Below, piece after piece: positions 34,782 to 43,039 of a stretch of DNA of 64,000 nt. The DNA is from Bradyrhizobium genosp. SA-3 (lineage in GTDB: Bacteria > Pseudomonadota > Alphaproteobacteria > Rhizobiales > Xanthobacteraceae). Positions within the stretch are counted from its first letter, which is position 1. Each line of letters starts with the position of its first letter. Below the pieces are notes generated by a model. The model did not search any database and was not told the origin of the DNA. It saw only the letters and a program-made list of their open reading frames with translations. The position numbers were made by a program, and so were the translations under genes. Location of the stretch: contig NZ_PSRT01000032.1 in the NCBI RefSeq assembly GCF_004212635.1, forward strand, positions 1 to 64,000, read 5' to 3'.

Positions 34782-36001
34782 TTTGCCAACACAGTCATCG
34801 TCAGAGCGGCAGCTTCGCCGCCGATGAAGCCTCCGCCGTTTTCGGCCAATGCCAGCCTGGCGCCCTCGATCTGGCGCGATCCTGCGCGTCCCTGCAGTTG
34901 GAGAACGAGTTCATAAATCTGGCCCAACCCGGTAGCGCCTATGGGATGCCCCTTTCGCACCAGACCGCCGGAAGGGTTGACCGGCACGCGTCCGCCCAAT
35001 TCTGTCGCTCCCGTCGCCAGAAACGATGGTCCCTCACCGTCATCGCACAGGCCCAAATCCTCATAGTACATGAGCTCCGCCGGCGATGTCGCATCATGTA
35101 ATTCGACCGTACTCAAGTCGTTCGGATCGATGCCGGCCTCTTCATAGGCTTGACGTGCGGTTGCGCGGGTCAAGCTCGGCTTCCCCGGACCCGCATCAAG
35201 ACCGCTCGCCAGAATCGAAGACAGAACCCGGACCGATACGGTCAAACCAAGAGACGCAGCCATGCGCTTCGAAACGATCACCGCAGCGGCGGCACCATCG
35301 CCGATGGGCGAACACATCGGCAACGTGAGCGGCGGGGAAATCGGCCGCGCCGCAAGAACATCCTCGACCGTGAGGACATCCCGGAACTGCGCGAGCGGGT
35401 TTAGACTGCCATGACGAGAATTCTTCGCGGATATCCTGGCGAAGTCTCGCTGAGTGGCGCCTGTCTTCGCCATGTAGTCTCGCGCCAGGCGCGCGTATAT
35501 GTCCATAAAGAGGGATCGGCGCTCGCGCGGTGCCGTCTTGACCTGTTCTTTGCTGAGGTCCTCCGCCAGAAATTGCTCGAGCAACTCCGGCTGCTCGACA
35601 TCGACGCAACCGGCATAGACAGCTAGCGGCTTCTCTTTGTCGACGTGGTAGAGCTTCTCAACGCCGAATGCGAGAACTGCGTCATAGGCCCCAAGCGTCA
35701 CCATGGAGCACGCTTGTTGGAATGCCGTTGACGCCGTGGCGCAGGCATTCTCGACGTTGACGATCGGGATGCTGCCCGCGCCGAGCTTGCGCAGGATCGC
35801 TTGCCCGGCGACGCAGACCTGTCCTGTAGTGAGCGCGGCGCCGGCATTCCCTGACCATGCCGCCTGGATTTGATCGATCGACAGTCCTGCATCCATGAGG
35901 GCGCAATTGATCGCCTCGTGGGCTAGACTGGACAGTGACTTGTCCAGATGCTTTCCGAACCGGGTCATGCCGATCCCGGCAACAATGGCTTCCTGACGCA
36001 A
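34778..36001 (-). CDS. Thiolase family protein (SCP-x type)
   Basis: 407 residues. The chosen start is TTG 36001, because AAGGAGG lies at the right distance and the protein then begins MRQEAIVAGIGMTRFGKHLD, as thiolases of this branch do; an ATG at 36049 gives a poor N-terminus. Seen: VNVENACATASTAFQQACSM with the active-site Cys near residue 87, ELHDATSPAELMYYEDLGLC, and NPSGGLVRKGHPIGATGLGQ with the catalytic His. The C-terminal Cys-His box of true degradative thiolases is replaced by ALAENGGGFIGGEAAALTMT, as in the SCP-x/lipid-transfer-like subgroup, which also works on sterol or branched acyl-CoAs. It pairs with the acyl-CoA ligase; together they suggest chain-shortening of a CoA-activated acid. 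Confidence 0.87.
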   Translation of the reverse strand: MRQEAIVAGIGMTRFGKHLDKSLSSLAHEAINCALMDAGLSIDQIQAAWSGNAGAALTTGQVCVAGQAILRKLGAGSIPIVNVENACATASTAFQQACSMVTLGAYDAVLAFGVEKLYHVDKEKPLAVYAGCVDVEQPELLEQFLAEDLSKEQVKTAPRERRSLFMDIYARLARDYMAKTGATQRDFARISAKNSRHGSLNPLAQFRDVLTVEDVLAARPISPPLTLPMCSPIGDGAAAAVIVSKRMAASLGLTVSVRVLSSILASGLDAGPGKPSLTRATARQAYEEAGIDPNDLSTVELHDATSPAELMYYEDLGLCDDGEGPSFLATGATELGGRVPVNPSGGLVRKGHPIGATGLGQIYELVLQLQGRAGSRQIEGARLALAENGGGFIGGEAAALTMTVLAK

Positions 36002-36157
36002 ACGCCCTCCTTTTTGGCACGCGTGATTCTGCTGCGCCGCAAGTCGCATATCCGTCCAATAGGACGCGCCTCTGACGCTTCAATCGCATGACCGCGGATG
36101 GTTGAGAATGATCGATAGCGCCAATTCGTTGACCGAGGCTGCCATCGGCGATAGCTT

Positions 36158-36186
36158 GAGCGTTCAATTCATTCCACTGAACGCTC
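36158..36186. promoter_or_regulatory. 9-bp inverted repeat abutting the AraC-type start codon
   Basis: GAGCGTTCA, then 11 bases, then TGAACGCTC, perfectly symmetrical. The right arm ends directly before ATG 36187, leaving no room for a normal Shine-Dalgarno sequence. It could be an operator for the divergent thiolase/ligase operon and the regulator itself, or an RNA hairpin that controls translation. Confidence 0.55.
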
Positions 36187-37212
36187 ATGCGATACGAAAC
36201 CCTTGGCCGGGCGCGCCTTCCGGGGCAAAGCGCGAAGATCATGGCGTCCGTCCTTCGCGACGCAGGCGTCGACACCGGCGCTGTATTCGTGCAGGCCGGA
36301 GTCAACCCGGGCATATTGAGCCATACAAATTTCGAGGTGACGGGCATCCAGGAACTGGCGCTTCAAACTGCTTTCGCCCGCACTACGCGGTGCATCCCGG
36401 GGGCATGGCTGAGAGCCGGACTCAAATATCGTTCGATCTCCTACGGGCCGTTCGGGCTGGTCGCGCTCGCTGCCGCTACGGTGGATGAGGCATTGACCGC
36501 TCTCACCAAGTATCAGGCGTTGAGCTACTCGCTCTTGCGATACGATCTGGTGGAGGAGCGAGGAACGACCGTCGCGCTGGTGGCCAACGATACCGACGCG
36601 CCTGAAGAACTGCGCGAGTTCATGCACGAACGCGCCCTCGGTTCGGTGACTAATCTATTGCACGATCTGCTCCATCCAAGTTTTCCCTTGGAGAGAATCG
36701 AATCTGTTCTGGATCGTCCCGTCGGCTGGCTCGGATGCGAGGCGGTGCTAGGTGCGCCGGTTGTCTTTCGAGCGTCGGCTACGCGCTGGGTTTTCAGGAA
36801 AGGTGTCGGGAGCATGCGCCTGCCCATGGCCAACTCCGACTTGGAGCTGACCTATCGGAGCTGGTGCAACAGGCTGATCGAGCAAGGGCCGGGCCAAGAA
36901 CGCGATCTCGTCGCCCATGTAGCGGAAATCCTCTTGCAATCCGGTCAATCCCTTCCGTCGGCAGCCGAAGTGGCCGCCAAGTTGGCGATCTCGGAACGCA
37001 CTCTTTATCGCCGGCTTGCCGACGCGGGGACCAGCCTGACCAGCCTTATTGACGACGCGCGGCACAGGAAAGCATCCGAGTTGCTCTCTCGGTCGTCGAT
37101 TCCGATCGAAGAGCTCGCGCATCGGCTTGGATTCAGCGAAGCATCCAGTTTCTCGCGCGCGTTCCGTCGATGGAGCGGCTTGTCCCCCCGGCAGTTCCGG
37201 GAGAGACACTAG
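36187..37212 (+). CDS. AraC-family transcriptional regulator
   Basis: 341 residues. The N-terminal 210 residues fit the 'arabinose-binding-like' sensor of OruR/ArgR-type AraC regulators (IMASVLRDAGVDTGAVFVQA, FGLVALAAATVDEALTALTK). The C-terminal 95 residues carry two helix-turn-helix units: SAAEVAAKLAISERTLYRRL, then IPIEELAHRLGFSEASSFSR and AFRRWSGLSPRQFRE, the AraC signature. Divergent from the thiolase-ligase operon and convergent with the binding protein, it likely controls both (inference). ATG 36187 is the first possible start, as an in-frame TGA lies 9 bases before it. Confidence 0.9.
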   Translation: MRYETLGRARLPGQSAKIMASVLRDAGVDTGAVFVQAGVNPGILSHTNFEVTGIQELALQTAFARTTRCIPGAWLRAGLKYRSISYGPFGLVALAAATVDEALTALTKYQALSYSLLRYDLVEERGTTVALVANDTDAPEELREFMHERALGSVTNLLHDLLHPSFPLERIESVLDRPVGWLGCEAVLGAPVVFRASATRWVFRKGVGSMRLPMANSDLELTYRSWCNRLIEQGPGQERDLVAHVAEILLQSGQSLPSAAEVAAKLAISERTLYRRLADAGTSLTSLIDDARHRKASELLSRSSIPIEELAHRLGFSEASSFSRAFRRWSGLSPRQFRERH

Positions 37213-37275
37213 CTCAGCGCATTTCGTCAAGCGAGACGATCGACTCCGCCACAAGCTACCAAAGCCAACGGGCAT

Positions 37276-38466
37276 TTACGGATCGATCAGGACCCAGGAG
37301 TTGCCGTCGAAGCGTGCGAGCCTCAAGTCCTCGATCGGGAAGAAATCGCTGGGGCCTGTATCAATGCGGATGCCCGGCAACAGCATTGGCAAGTTCATGC
37401 CCTTCAGCGACGCGGCCTGTCTCATGACGTTCTCGCGCGTCAGATCCTCCCCGCATTGTGTTAGCACCTGAACGACCGTCTGCGCGATCGAGTAGCCGTA
37501 CACGTTGTTGATGTCGATGAGGCTACCCCGAGGGTACCATTGCTTCATGAACGCAACCCAATCGAGGTAGCCGCTGTCACCCTCCCAGACCTTGTCCGTC
37601 GGATCTTTGAGATAGGCCGCGGTAACGGCGCCGATTGCTTTTTCAGAGCCGGCTGGCGCAATCACCGACTCCACCGAAGCTGCGACACTCGCCAAGACGA
37701 TGTGCGGCCTCCAATTGATCTCGTATGCCTTGCGGATGGCCTGCGCCGCATATTTTGGGCTTGCGTGCAGGAAGAACGTGTCAGCACCTGAGCTCTTCAG
37801 CGCCATGATCTGCGAGTCAACGGTCGGATCGGTCACTTGATATGACAGCTCCTTGACGATCTTTGACTTGGCCTCTCCGAGGCCATCTCGAAAGCCCTTC
37901 ACATAATCCTTGCCGGAATCGTCGTTTTGATAAAGCAGCGCCATCGTCGAATTCGGATGGGCGTTAAGCGCGAAGCGAGCCAAGGCACGTGCCTCGGACT
38001 GGTAGCTTGGCTGCCATCCCATGGTCCAGGGAAAGCTCTGCGGATCGCCCCATCGGGTGGCGCCACTCGCCACGAACAACTGCGGTACCTTCCTGTCGTT
38101 GAGGTACCGTTGCGCCGCGAGGCTCGGGACCGTTCCGAGAGATGATGCGATGAAGAGAACCTCATCCTGCTCGACAAGCTTTCTGGTCATCTCGACGGTC
38201 TTGCTCGGCTGATAGCCATCGTCCATCGAGACGAAGGTGATCTTGCGCCCGTTAACGCCGCCTTCCGCGTTTATTTTATCGAAATATGCGGAAATCGCTT
38301 TGCCAACGCTGCTGTAAGACGACGCCGGACCAGAGTACGGCATTGTATTGCCGATCTTTATCTCGGCGGCCGATACGCCGGGTCCATACATCTTCTGGCC
38401 GGCAGCCGGCGTGGCCACCGCCATCATCGCGGCACAACCCGCCGCAAACGCAAAGAACTTGGTCAT
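37276..38466 (-). CDS. Branched-chain-amino-acid-type ABC substrate-binding protein
   Basis: 396 residues. Signal peptide MTKFFAFAAGCAAMMAVATP-AAG. The periplasmic type I fold of the LivJ/LivK family: AAEIKIGNTMPYSGPASSYS, AISAYFDKINAEGGVNGRKI, VSMDDGYQPSKTVEMTRKLV, FIASSLGTVPSLAAQRYLND and PQLFVASGATRWGDPQSFPW. In Rhizobiales such proteins often bind aromatic or carboxylic acids rather than amino acids. No permease or ATPase genes are in the window, so it must use a transporter encoded elsewhere. Its place next to the acyl-CoA ligase suggests it captures that ligase's substrate. Confidence 0.9.
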   Translation of the reverse strand: MTKFFAFAAGCAAMMAVATPAAGQKMYGPGVSAAEIKIGNTMPYSGPASSYSSVGKAISAYFDKINAEGGVNGRKITFVSMDDGYQPSKTVEMTRKLVEQDEVLFIASSLGTVPSLAAQRYLNDRKVPQLFVASGATRWGDPQSFPWTMGWQPSYQSEARALARFALNAHPNSTMALLYQNDDSGKDYVKGFRDGLGEAKSKIVKELSYQVTDPTVDSQIMALKSSGADTFFLHASPKYAAQAIRKAYEINWRPHIVLASVAASVESVIAPAGSEKAIGAVTAAYLKDPTDKVWEGDSGYLDWVAFMKQWYPRGSLIDINNVYGYSIAQTVVQVLTQCGEDLTRENVMRQAASLKGMNLPMLLPGIRIDTGPSDFFPIEDLRLARFDGNSWVLIDP

Positions 38467-38684
38467 CGTTTCTCCCCCAGACGACAGAGCTCACGCCCAA
38501 GCGACGGCATCAACACCGCGATCGTTCGGCCGGCCTTTGCCTCCCTTCGTTTGTTCAAGGCATCAGATTCCATCTCCGCGCCTCGCGGAGAATGACGCTC
38601 GCCGCCAAAGTTTTGACCGAGACTGCCAACTGCTGTTGCGGTGCGGAATTCGGCTGCGGAATCCGATCAGGGAATCGCGAACGC

Positions 38685-39100
38685 CTATTTGCTACCCGAG
38701 CGCTTGATCTGGCGGGGCATCAGATATCCGACCACGAGATCAGTGGCCTCGTCGACGAGCGTTGCAACGGCTTCATCCGATAACATTTTAGAATGGGTGC
38801 AAGACCGCAGTATGCGCCAGCGCCTCGATCGAGTTCATGCACACGAATGCGGCAAGCTCCACGTCGACCATGCGAAGTTCACGGATGTGGCCATCCCGAT
38901 AGGCTTTGAAAGAGCATAGGTTTTGCGATTGAAGGCTTCTACATTCTCAAGACGTCCCGTGCGCGGGACCTGCTCCGCAAGAACGCGATGCAGCTTGGGG
39001 GCGATGCGATGCGCCTCGATCGCCACTGTGGCACCAGACGCTGTGACGCGCGTGACTACCGCAAGGCTTTCGATTGGCTTCGTTCCAAGCGGCTGGCTAT
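38685..39100 (-). pseudogene. TetR-family regulator gene, decayed
   Basis: Three reading frames placed in order give the ligand-binding C-terminal half of a TetR/AcrR protein: TVAIEAHRIAPKLHRVLAEQ, then RTGRLENVEAFNRKTYAL (frame a); FKAYRDGHIRELRMVDVELA, then FVCMNSIEALAHTAVLHPF (frame b); LSDEAVATLVDEATDLVVGY (frame c), ending at TAG 38685-38687. The frames change near 38910, where one more T in a T run would join a and b, and near 38787. The N-terminal DNA-binding domain is not found upstream. No function is left. Confidence 0.55.
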
Positions 39101-39117
39101 CAGAGAGCGTACAAAAT

Positions 39118-39148
39118 CGTACGCTTGGTAGCGGGGGTCCGCTACATC
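39118..39148. repeat. tRNA-3'-end-like direct repeat, copy 2
   Basis: CGTACGCTTGGTAGCGGGGG matches 31950-31969 with one mismatch. It is followed by TCCGCTAC, so GTAGCGG/CCGCTAC is again a hairpin. The two copies bracket about 7.2 kb in the same orientation. Confidence 0.6.
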
Positions 39149-39699
39149 GCGAAACCCACTATTTCGGAAGCTCTAATTTCGTACCGGCGAGCAGCCTAAC
39201 TCGGACGGTCGCGTCTCGATAGCCGCCAAAAACAGCCGGCGAATAGGTTCAAATCGGGGAGGCGCAACTACCGATACCGACATTCGGTTCAAGTTGCGAT
39301 CTGACTGAGGGAAGCCCTGCGTCCCGAACGCAGTGAGCATCTTCTAAGTTATTGATATTTCTTGGTGTAGCAGTCGTTCCTATCCCGTTTTGTTCACGGT
39401 CGTTTCACCCAATTCGTTGCGATTTCGTTGCGGCGGTTCTCTGGAGAACGGCGCTCGATGGGGCCATGGTTTACCTCGGATCAGGTATGCTGGAATGCAC
39501 GGCGCGCGCGCGCTGGTTTGAACTATGGCCGCTGATTGAGAGGCGTTTGTCAGAATCACCGCGCGGTCACGCAGGGGAAACCGCGAGCCCTGACGGCGCA
39601 TCAAGAGGCAAGCGAAACAGTCGATCGGAAAGCGAGCATCCAAACGTGTAAATCAGCCCATTTGTCAGAATGAATCCGATCTCTCGCTAAGTGAAAGGC
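39149..39699. other. Intergenic stretch, nothing supported
   Basis: About 550 bases between the two repeat types. Plus-strand frame 39352-39651 has no domain. No promoter or RNA is recognised. Confidence 0.35.
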
Positions 39700-39816
39700 T
39701 GGAGCGGGTGAAGCGCTCTGCTTCGAAATCACCAATCCAATTATGTTAGCAAACACAGCGACATAGATCGATTCATCCATTTGCATGTTGGACGCTTTGT
39801 TGGACGTTTCATTGGA
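39700..39816. repeat. Bipartite direct repeat, copy 1
   Basis: Box 1 at 39700-39719 begins TGGAGCGGGTGAAG, the complement of the tRNA-Gly-like 3' end CTTCACCCGCTCCA. Box 2 at 39786-39816 (31 bases) matches 51496-51526 with one mismatch. The boxes are 86 bases apart start to start, against 85 in the other copy; the sequence between is unrelated. Confidence 0.65.
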
Positions 39817-40032
39817 TCGTTTTGCGCCAGACAACGGACTGTATGTAAGTCAACACCAAGGATGTCGCGATTTCTATCGGACGCATCGCGCTCTAGAATT
39901 TTCGGGGCGCACGAGGCACCTTTCTCCCGCGTCACGTTACGAACGACCTTGCCTGGGCGCCGCTTATTCGCACTGCCGATTCACCTCGCCGAAGCGCGAC
40001 ACATTCGACGCACCCCGACGACGCAATCAGCC

Positions 40033-40710
40033 TTAGTCGAGCCCCTCGCACTTTAAATCGCGCAGCTGCCTGTCGACCCAGGACGGATCGTGCGTGCCGG
40101 CCTGGATGTTGGCGATCTGCTTCTGCTCGGCTTCGAACTTCGCGGTCGCCGCCTTGAACACCGCATCGGTCTGGTCGAACGGCACGCAGAGCAATCCGTC
40201 GTCGTCGCCGATGACGAGGTCGCCGGGCTCGATGACCATCCCGTCGATCGCGATCGGGACATTGATTTCGCCGGGACCATTCTTGTAGGGGCCGCGATGC
40301 GTGACTCCGGCCGCGAAGACCGGGAAGTCCTGGCCTCGGATGAAGCCGGCATCGCGGATCGCGCCATTGATGATCAGGCCGGCGACCCCACGCTTGATCA
40401 TCTGCATCAGCATCATCTCGCCGGTGATGGCGTTTGTGAGATCACCGCCGGCATCGACCACGATGATGTCCCTGGGCTCGGCGAGCGCAATCGCCTTGTG
40501 AACCATCAAATTGTCGCCGGGCGGTGCCTTCACCGTCAATGCAGGACCTGCGAGCCCACCAGTGCGATGCATGGGGCGAAGCCGCGCGCCCCCGCCCGTC
40601 ATGCGCGACATGCTGTCGCTCACATTCGCCACCGGCAGGCGCGCGAAACGTTCGACAGTGCCGGCGTCGACCTTGCGTTGCCGTTTCAGGATTCTGAATC
40701 CTACAGACAT
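40033..40710 (-). CDS. RraA-like aldolase/decarboxylase
   Basis: 225 residues of the RraA / 4-hydroxy-4-methyl-2-oxoglutarate aldolase fold. Seen: LPVANVSDSMSRMTGGGARL (opening helix), GLAGPALTVKAPPGDNLMVH, DIIVVDAGGDLTNAITGEMM (the 'DGGG/DAGG' strand), GLIINGAIRDAG (Arg-Asp pair that binds substrate and metal water) and VIEPGDLVIGDDDGLLCVP (GD.DG). Members cleave HMG/CHA-type hydroxy-oxo acids to pyruvate plus a keto acid, or decarboxylate oxaloacetate. The cluster of exported hydrolases, dehydrogenase and MFS supports a catabolic enzyme rather than the RNase E inhibitor. Last gene of the minus-strand operon, 38 bases after the amidohydrolase gene. Confidence 0.87.
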   Translation of the reverse strand: MSVGFRILKRQRKVDAGTVERFARLPVANVSDSMSRMTGGGARLRPMHRTGGLAGPALTVKAPPGDNLMVHKAIALAEPRDIIVVDAGGDLTNAITGEMMLMQMIKRGVAGLIINGAIRDAGFIRGQDFPVFAAGVTHRGPYKNGPGEINVPIAIDGMVIEPGDLVIGDDDGLLCVPFDQTDAVFKAATAKFEAEQKQIANIQAGTHDPSWVDRQLRDLKCEGLD

Positions 40711-40748
40711 GATGTCCTCTTGGTGAGTTGCAGATCAATGTGGATCGA

Positions 40749-41696
40749 TTAGAAGCCGAACAGCTCGGCCGGATTTTCGACCAGGATACGCCGCCGCGTC
40801 TTTTCGTCCGGCGCCCAATCGGCCAACAGATCGACCAGCAGCGCGTCATCCGGCTTGGTGCCGCGCTGCGTCGGATGCGGCCAGTCGGTGCCCCACAGGA
40901 TGCGCTGCGGCGCCGCCTGCACATAGGCTCGCGCAACTTCGCTGGAGTCCGCGTAGGGCGGTCCGAGCTTGCTGTCCTCATAGGGTTCGGTGACCTTCAC
41001 CCAGGTACGCCCTCCGTCCAGCATGCGACGCACCGCCGCGAAGGCGGGATGCCGAATGCCGTCCGGTTGTGGGATGCGTCCGAGATGATCGATCACCACC
41101 TTGGTGGGCAGCGCCCGGATGACGGCTTCATGCGTTGCGATCTGTTCGCCCGTCATCAGGATCTGGACATGCCAGCCCAGCGGATGAATCCGCTTCGCCA
41201 GCGTGGTCAGCATCTCCGGCGTTGTCGTGCCCCACGTCTGCGGCGACACGAAATTGACACGGATGGCCCGCACGCCGGCATCGTTCAGCGTTCGCAGTTC
41301 CGCATCCTGCACGTCGGTCGCAACGACGGCGACGCCGCGCGTGAACGATCCCAATTGGCTCAGCGCATCGACGAGACACCGGTTGTCGATGCCGTACGTC
41401 GATGGTTGCACCACCACGCTCCGCGTGGTGCCGAGGCGTCGTTGCAGCAAGCGATAGTCCGCAACGGTTGAACCGGGCGGAAAGCCCTGGCGCCAATGCG
41501 GCGACACCGGAAATCGTCCATCATAGATGTGATGATGGCAGTCGCATGCGCCGGCGGGCACGTCGAGTTTCGGCGGCGCCGATCCGATGCTGTGCGGGAC
41601 GGCCTGCTCGACTCCAGCCGCCCATGCGCTGGTGCTGCAGGCGAGCATCCCCGCGAGAACGCCGCGTCGACTGAAGGAATTGATGTGCGCGCTCAT
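40749..41696 (-). CDS. Exported amidohydrolase (TIM-barrel, LigI-like)
   Basis: 315 residues. The start ATG 41696 overlaps the MFS stop (ATGA). The N-terminal leader MSAHINSFSRRGVLAGMLAC, then STSAWAAG, carries the Arg pair and Ala-rich end of a Tat signal. The barrel begins KLDVPAGACDCHHHIYDGRF (metal-binding H-x-H), then LGTTRSVVVQPSTYGIDNRC, VRAIRVNFVSP, VVIDHLGRIPQPDG and RILWGTDWPHPTQR with the catalytic Asp. These are the motifs of the 2-pyrone-4,6-dicarboxylate lactonase/galactarolactone isomerase branch of amidohydrolase family 2. It is a paralogue of 49474-50439. Export to the periplasm is unusual for this branch. Confidence 0.87.
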   Translation of the reverse strand: MSAHINSFSRRGVLAGMLACSTSAWAAGVEQAVPHSIGSAPPKLDVPAGACDCHHHIYDGRFPVSPHWRQGFPPGSTVADYRLLQRRLGTTRSVVVQPSTYGIDNRCLVDALSQLGSFTRGVAVVATDVQDAELRTLNDAGVRAIRVNFVSPQTWGTTTPEMLTTLAKRIHPLGWHVQILMTGEQIATHEAVIRALPTKVVIDHLGRIPQPDGIRHPAFAAVRRMLDGGRTWVKVTEPYEDSKLGPPYADSSEVARAYVQAAPQRILWGTDWPHPTQRGTKPDDALLVDLLADWAPDEKTRRRILVENPAELFGF

Positions 41697-43015
41697 GGCT
41701 TCACCGCCGCCATTTCCGCCGTACGCGCGGCGCTGCGCCCCATGACAAGGACGCTGACCGCGGCCGCTGCGCAGAGCACCGCCAGCGGCAACATCCCGAG
41801 CACGAAGCTGCCTGTCGACTGTTTGACCATGCCGACCACGTTCACCATCAGACCCCCACCGATCAGGTTGGCGATCGCGTTGATGCCGGCAAGGCCCGCG
41901 GCGAGCGTGCTCGCCGAAAGCCAGCTTGCCGACAACGCCCAGAACGGCCCCTTGAAGGCATAGGCGCCGACCAGGCAGCACGTGACCATGATGATGGTCG
42001 GCAAGACGGCGGTCCCGGTCATTCCCAGCGCAGTGAAGCCGCCCGCGGCGAGCAAGAGCGGGATGGCCGTGTGCCAGCGGCGCTCGGACGTCTTGTCCGA
42101 ATGCCGTCCCCACAACACCATGAGCACGGTCGCGATCCCATAGGGGATGGCATTGACGAAACCGGTCTGCAAATTGGTGAGGCCGAACGACTTCAGCAGT
42201 TGCGGCTGCCACACCGACAGCACGCTGCCGGTGGCAGAAGCACCCGAGCAGACCAGCGCCATGACCAGGAAATACTTGTTGGTGGCGAGTTGCCACAGCG
42301 ACAGATGTCCGACCGGCTTGCGCAAGGACGCCTCAGCCTCCATGCGCCCGGTCAGCCATTCGCGTTGCTCTGCCGTCAGCCAAGACGCCTCCGCCGGCTT
42401 GTCGGTCAGCACGAACAGGCAGGCAAAGCCCAACAGCACCGTCGGCAAGCCCTCAAGAATGAACAGCCACTGCCAGCCGCGCAGACCGAGTACACCGTCG
42501 AGCTCGAGCAGAATCACCGACAGCGGCGAGCCGAGGAAGGTCGCGAGCGGGATGGATACCGTGAACGTCGCCAGGATACGCGCCCGATACTGCGACGGCA
42601 GCCAGTAGGTCAGGTACAGGATCGCGCCGGGGAAGAAACCGGCCTCCGCCGCGCCGAGGACGAAGCGCATCGCATAGAGCGAATACGGCCCGACCACGAG
42701 CGCCATGCAGGCTGTCACCAATCCCCAGGTGATCATGATACGGGCGATCCAGCGCCGGGCACCGACCTTCTGCAGTGCCAGGTTGCTCGGCACCTCGACC
42801 AGAAAATAGGAGACGAAGAACAGGCTGGCGGCGAAGCCGAACATCGCCGGCGTCAACCCCAGATCCTGGTTCATCTGCAACGCCGCGAAGCCGACGTTGA
42901 CGCGGTCGAGCAACGCGAAGAAGTAGCAGATCATCAGGAACGGCACGAGGCGAAGCAGCACCCGGCGCATCGTCACCTTCTCGATCTGATCGAGGTCTGT
43001 CCGAACGGTCGTCAC
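41693..43015 (-). CDS. MFS transporter, anion:cation symporter type
   Basis: 440 residues and 12 predicted membrane segments. The N-terminal part LVPFLMICYFFALLDRVNVG has the 'DRVN.G' motif of the tartrate/phthalate/glucarate (ACS) carrier family, followed by DLGLTPAMFGFAASLFFVSY and EVPSNLALQKVGARRWIARI, all family-typical. Such carriers bring in organic anions, for example tartrate, phthalate or hexuronate. It is the third gene of the operon, 24 bases after the dehydrogenase gene and coupled to the amidohydrolase gene by ATGA. Confidence 0.9.
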   Translation of the reverse strand: MTTVRTDLDQIEKVTMRRVLLRLVPFLMICYFFALLDRVNVGFAALQMNQDLGLTPAMFGFAASLFFVSYFLVEVPSNLALQKVGARRWIARIMITWGLVTACMALVVGPYSLYAMRFVLGAAEAGFFPGAILYLTYWLPSQYRARILATFTVSIPLATFLGSPLSVILLELDGVLGLRGWQWLFILEGLPTVLLGFACLFVLTDKPAEASWLTAEQREWLTGRMEAEASLRKPVGHLSLWQLATNKYFLVMALVCSGASATGSVLSVWQPQLLKSFGLTNLQTGFVNAIPYGIATVLMVLWGRHSDKTSERRWHTAIPLLLAAGGFTALGMTGTAVLPTIIMVTCCLVGAYAFKGPFWALSASWLSASTLAAGLAGINAIANLIGGGLMVNVVGMVKQSTGSFVLGMLPLAVLCAAAAVSVLVMGRSAARTAEMAAVKP

Positions 43016-43039
43016 ATCAGTCTCCCTGATCGTGTTTGG

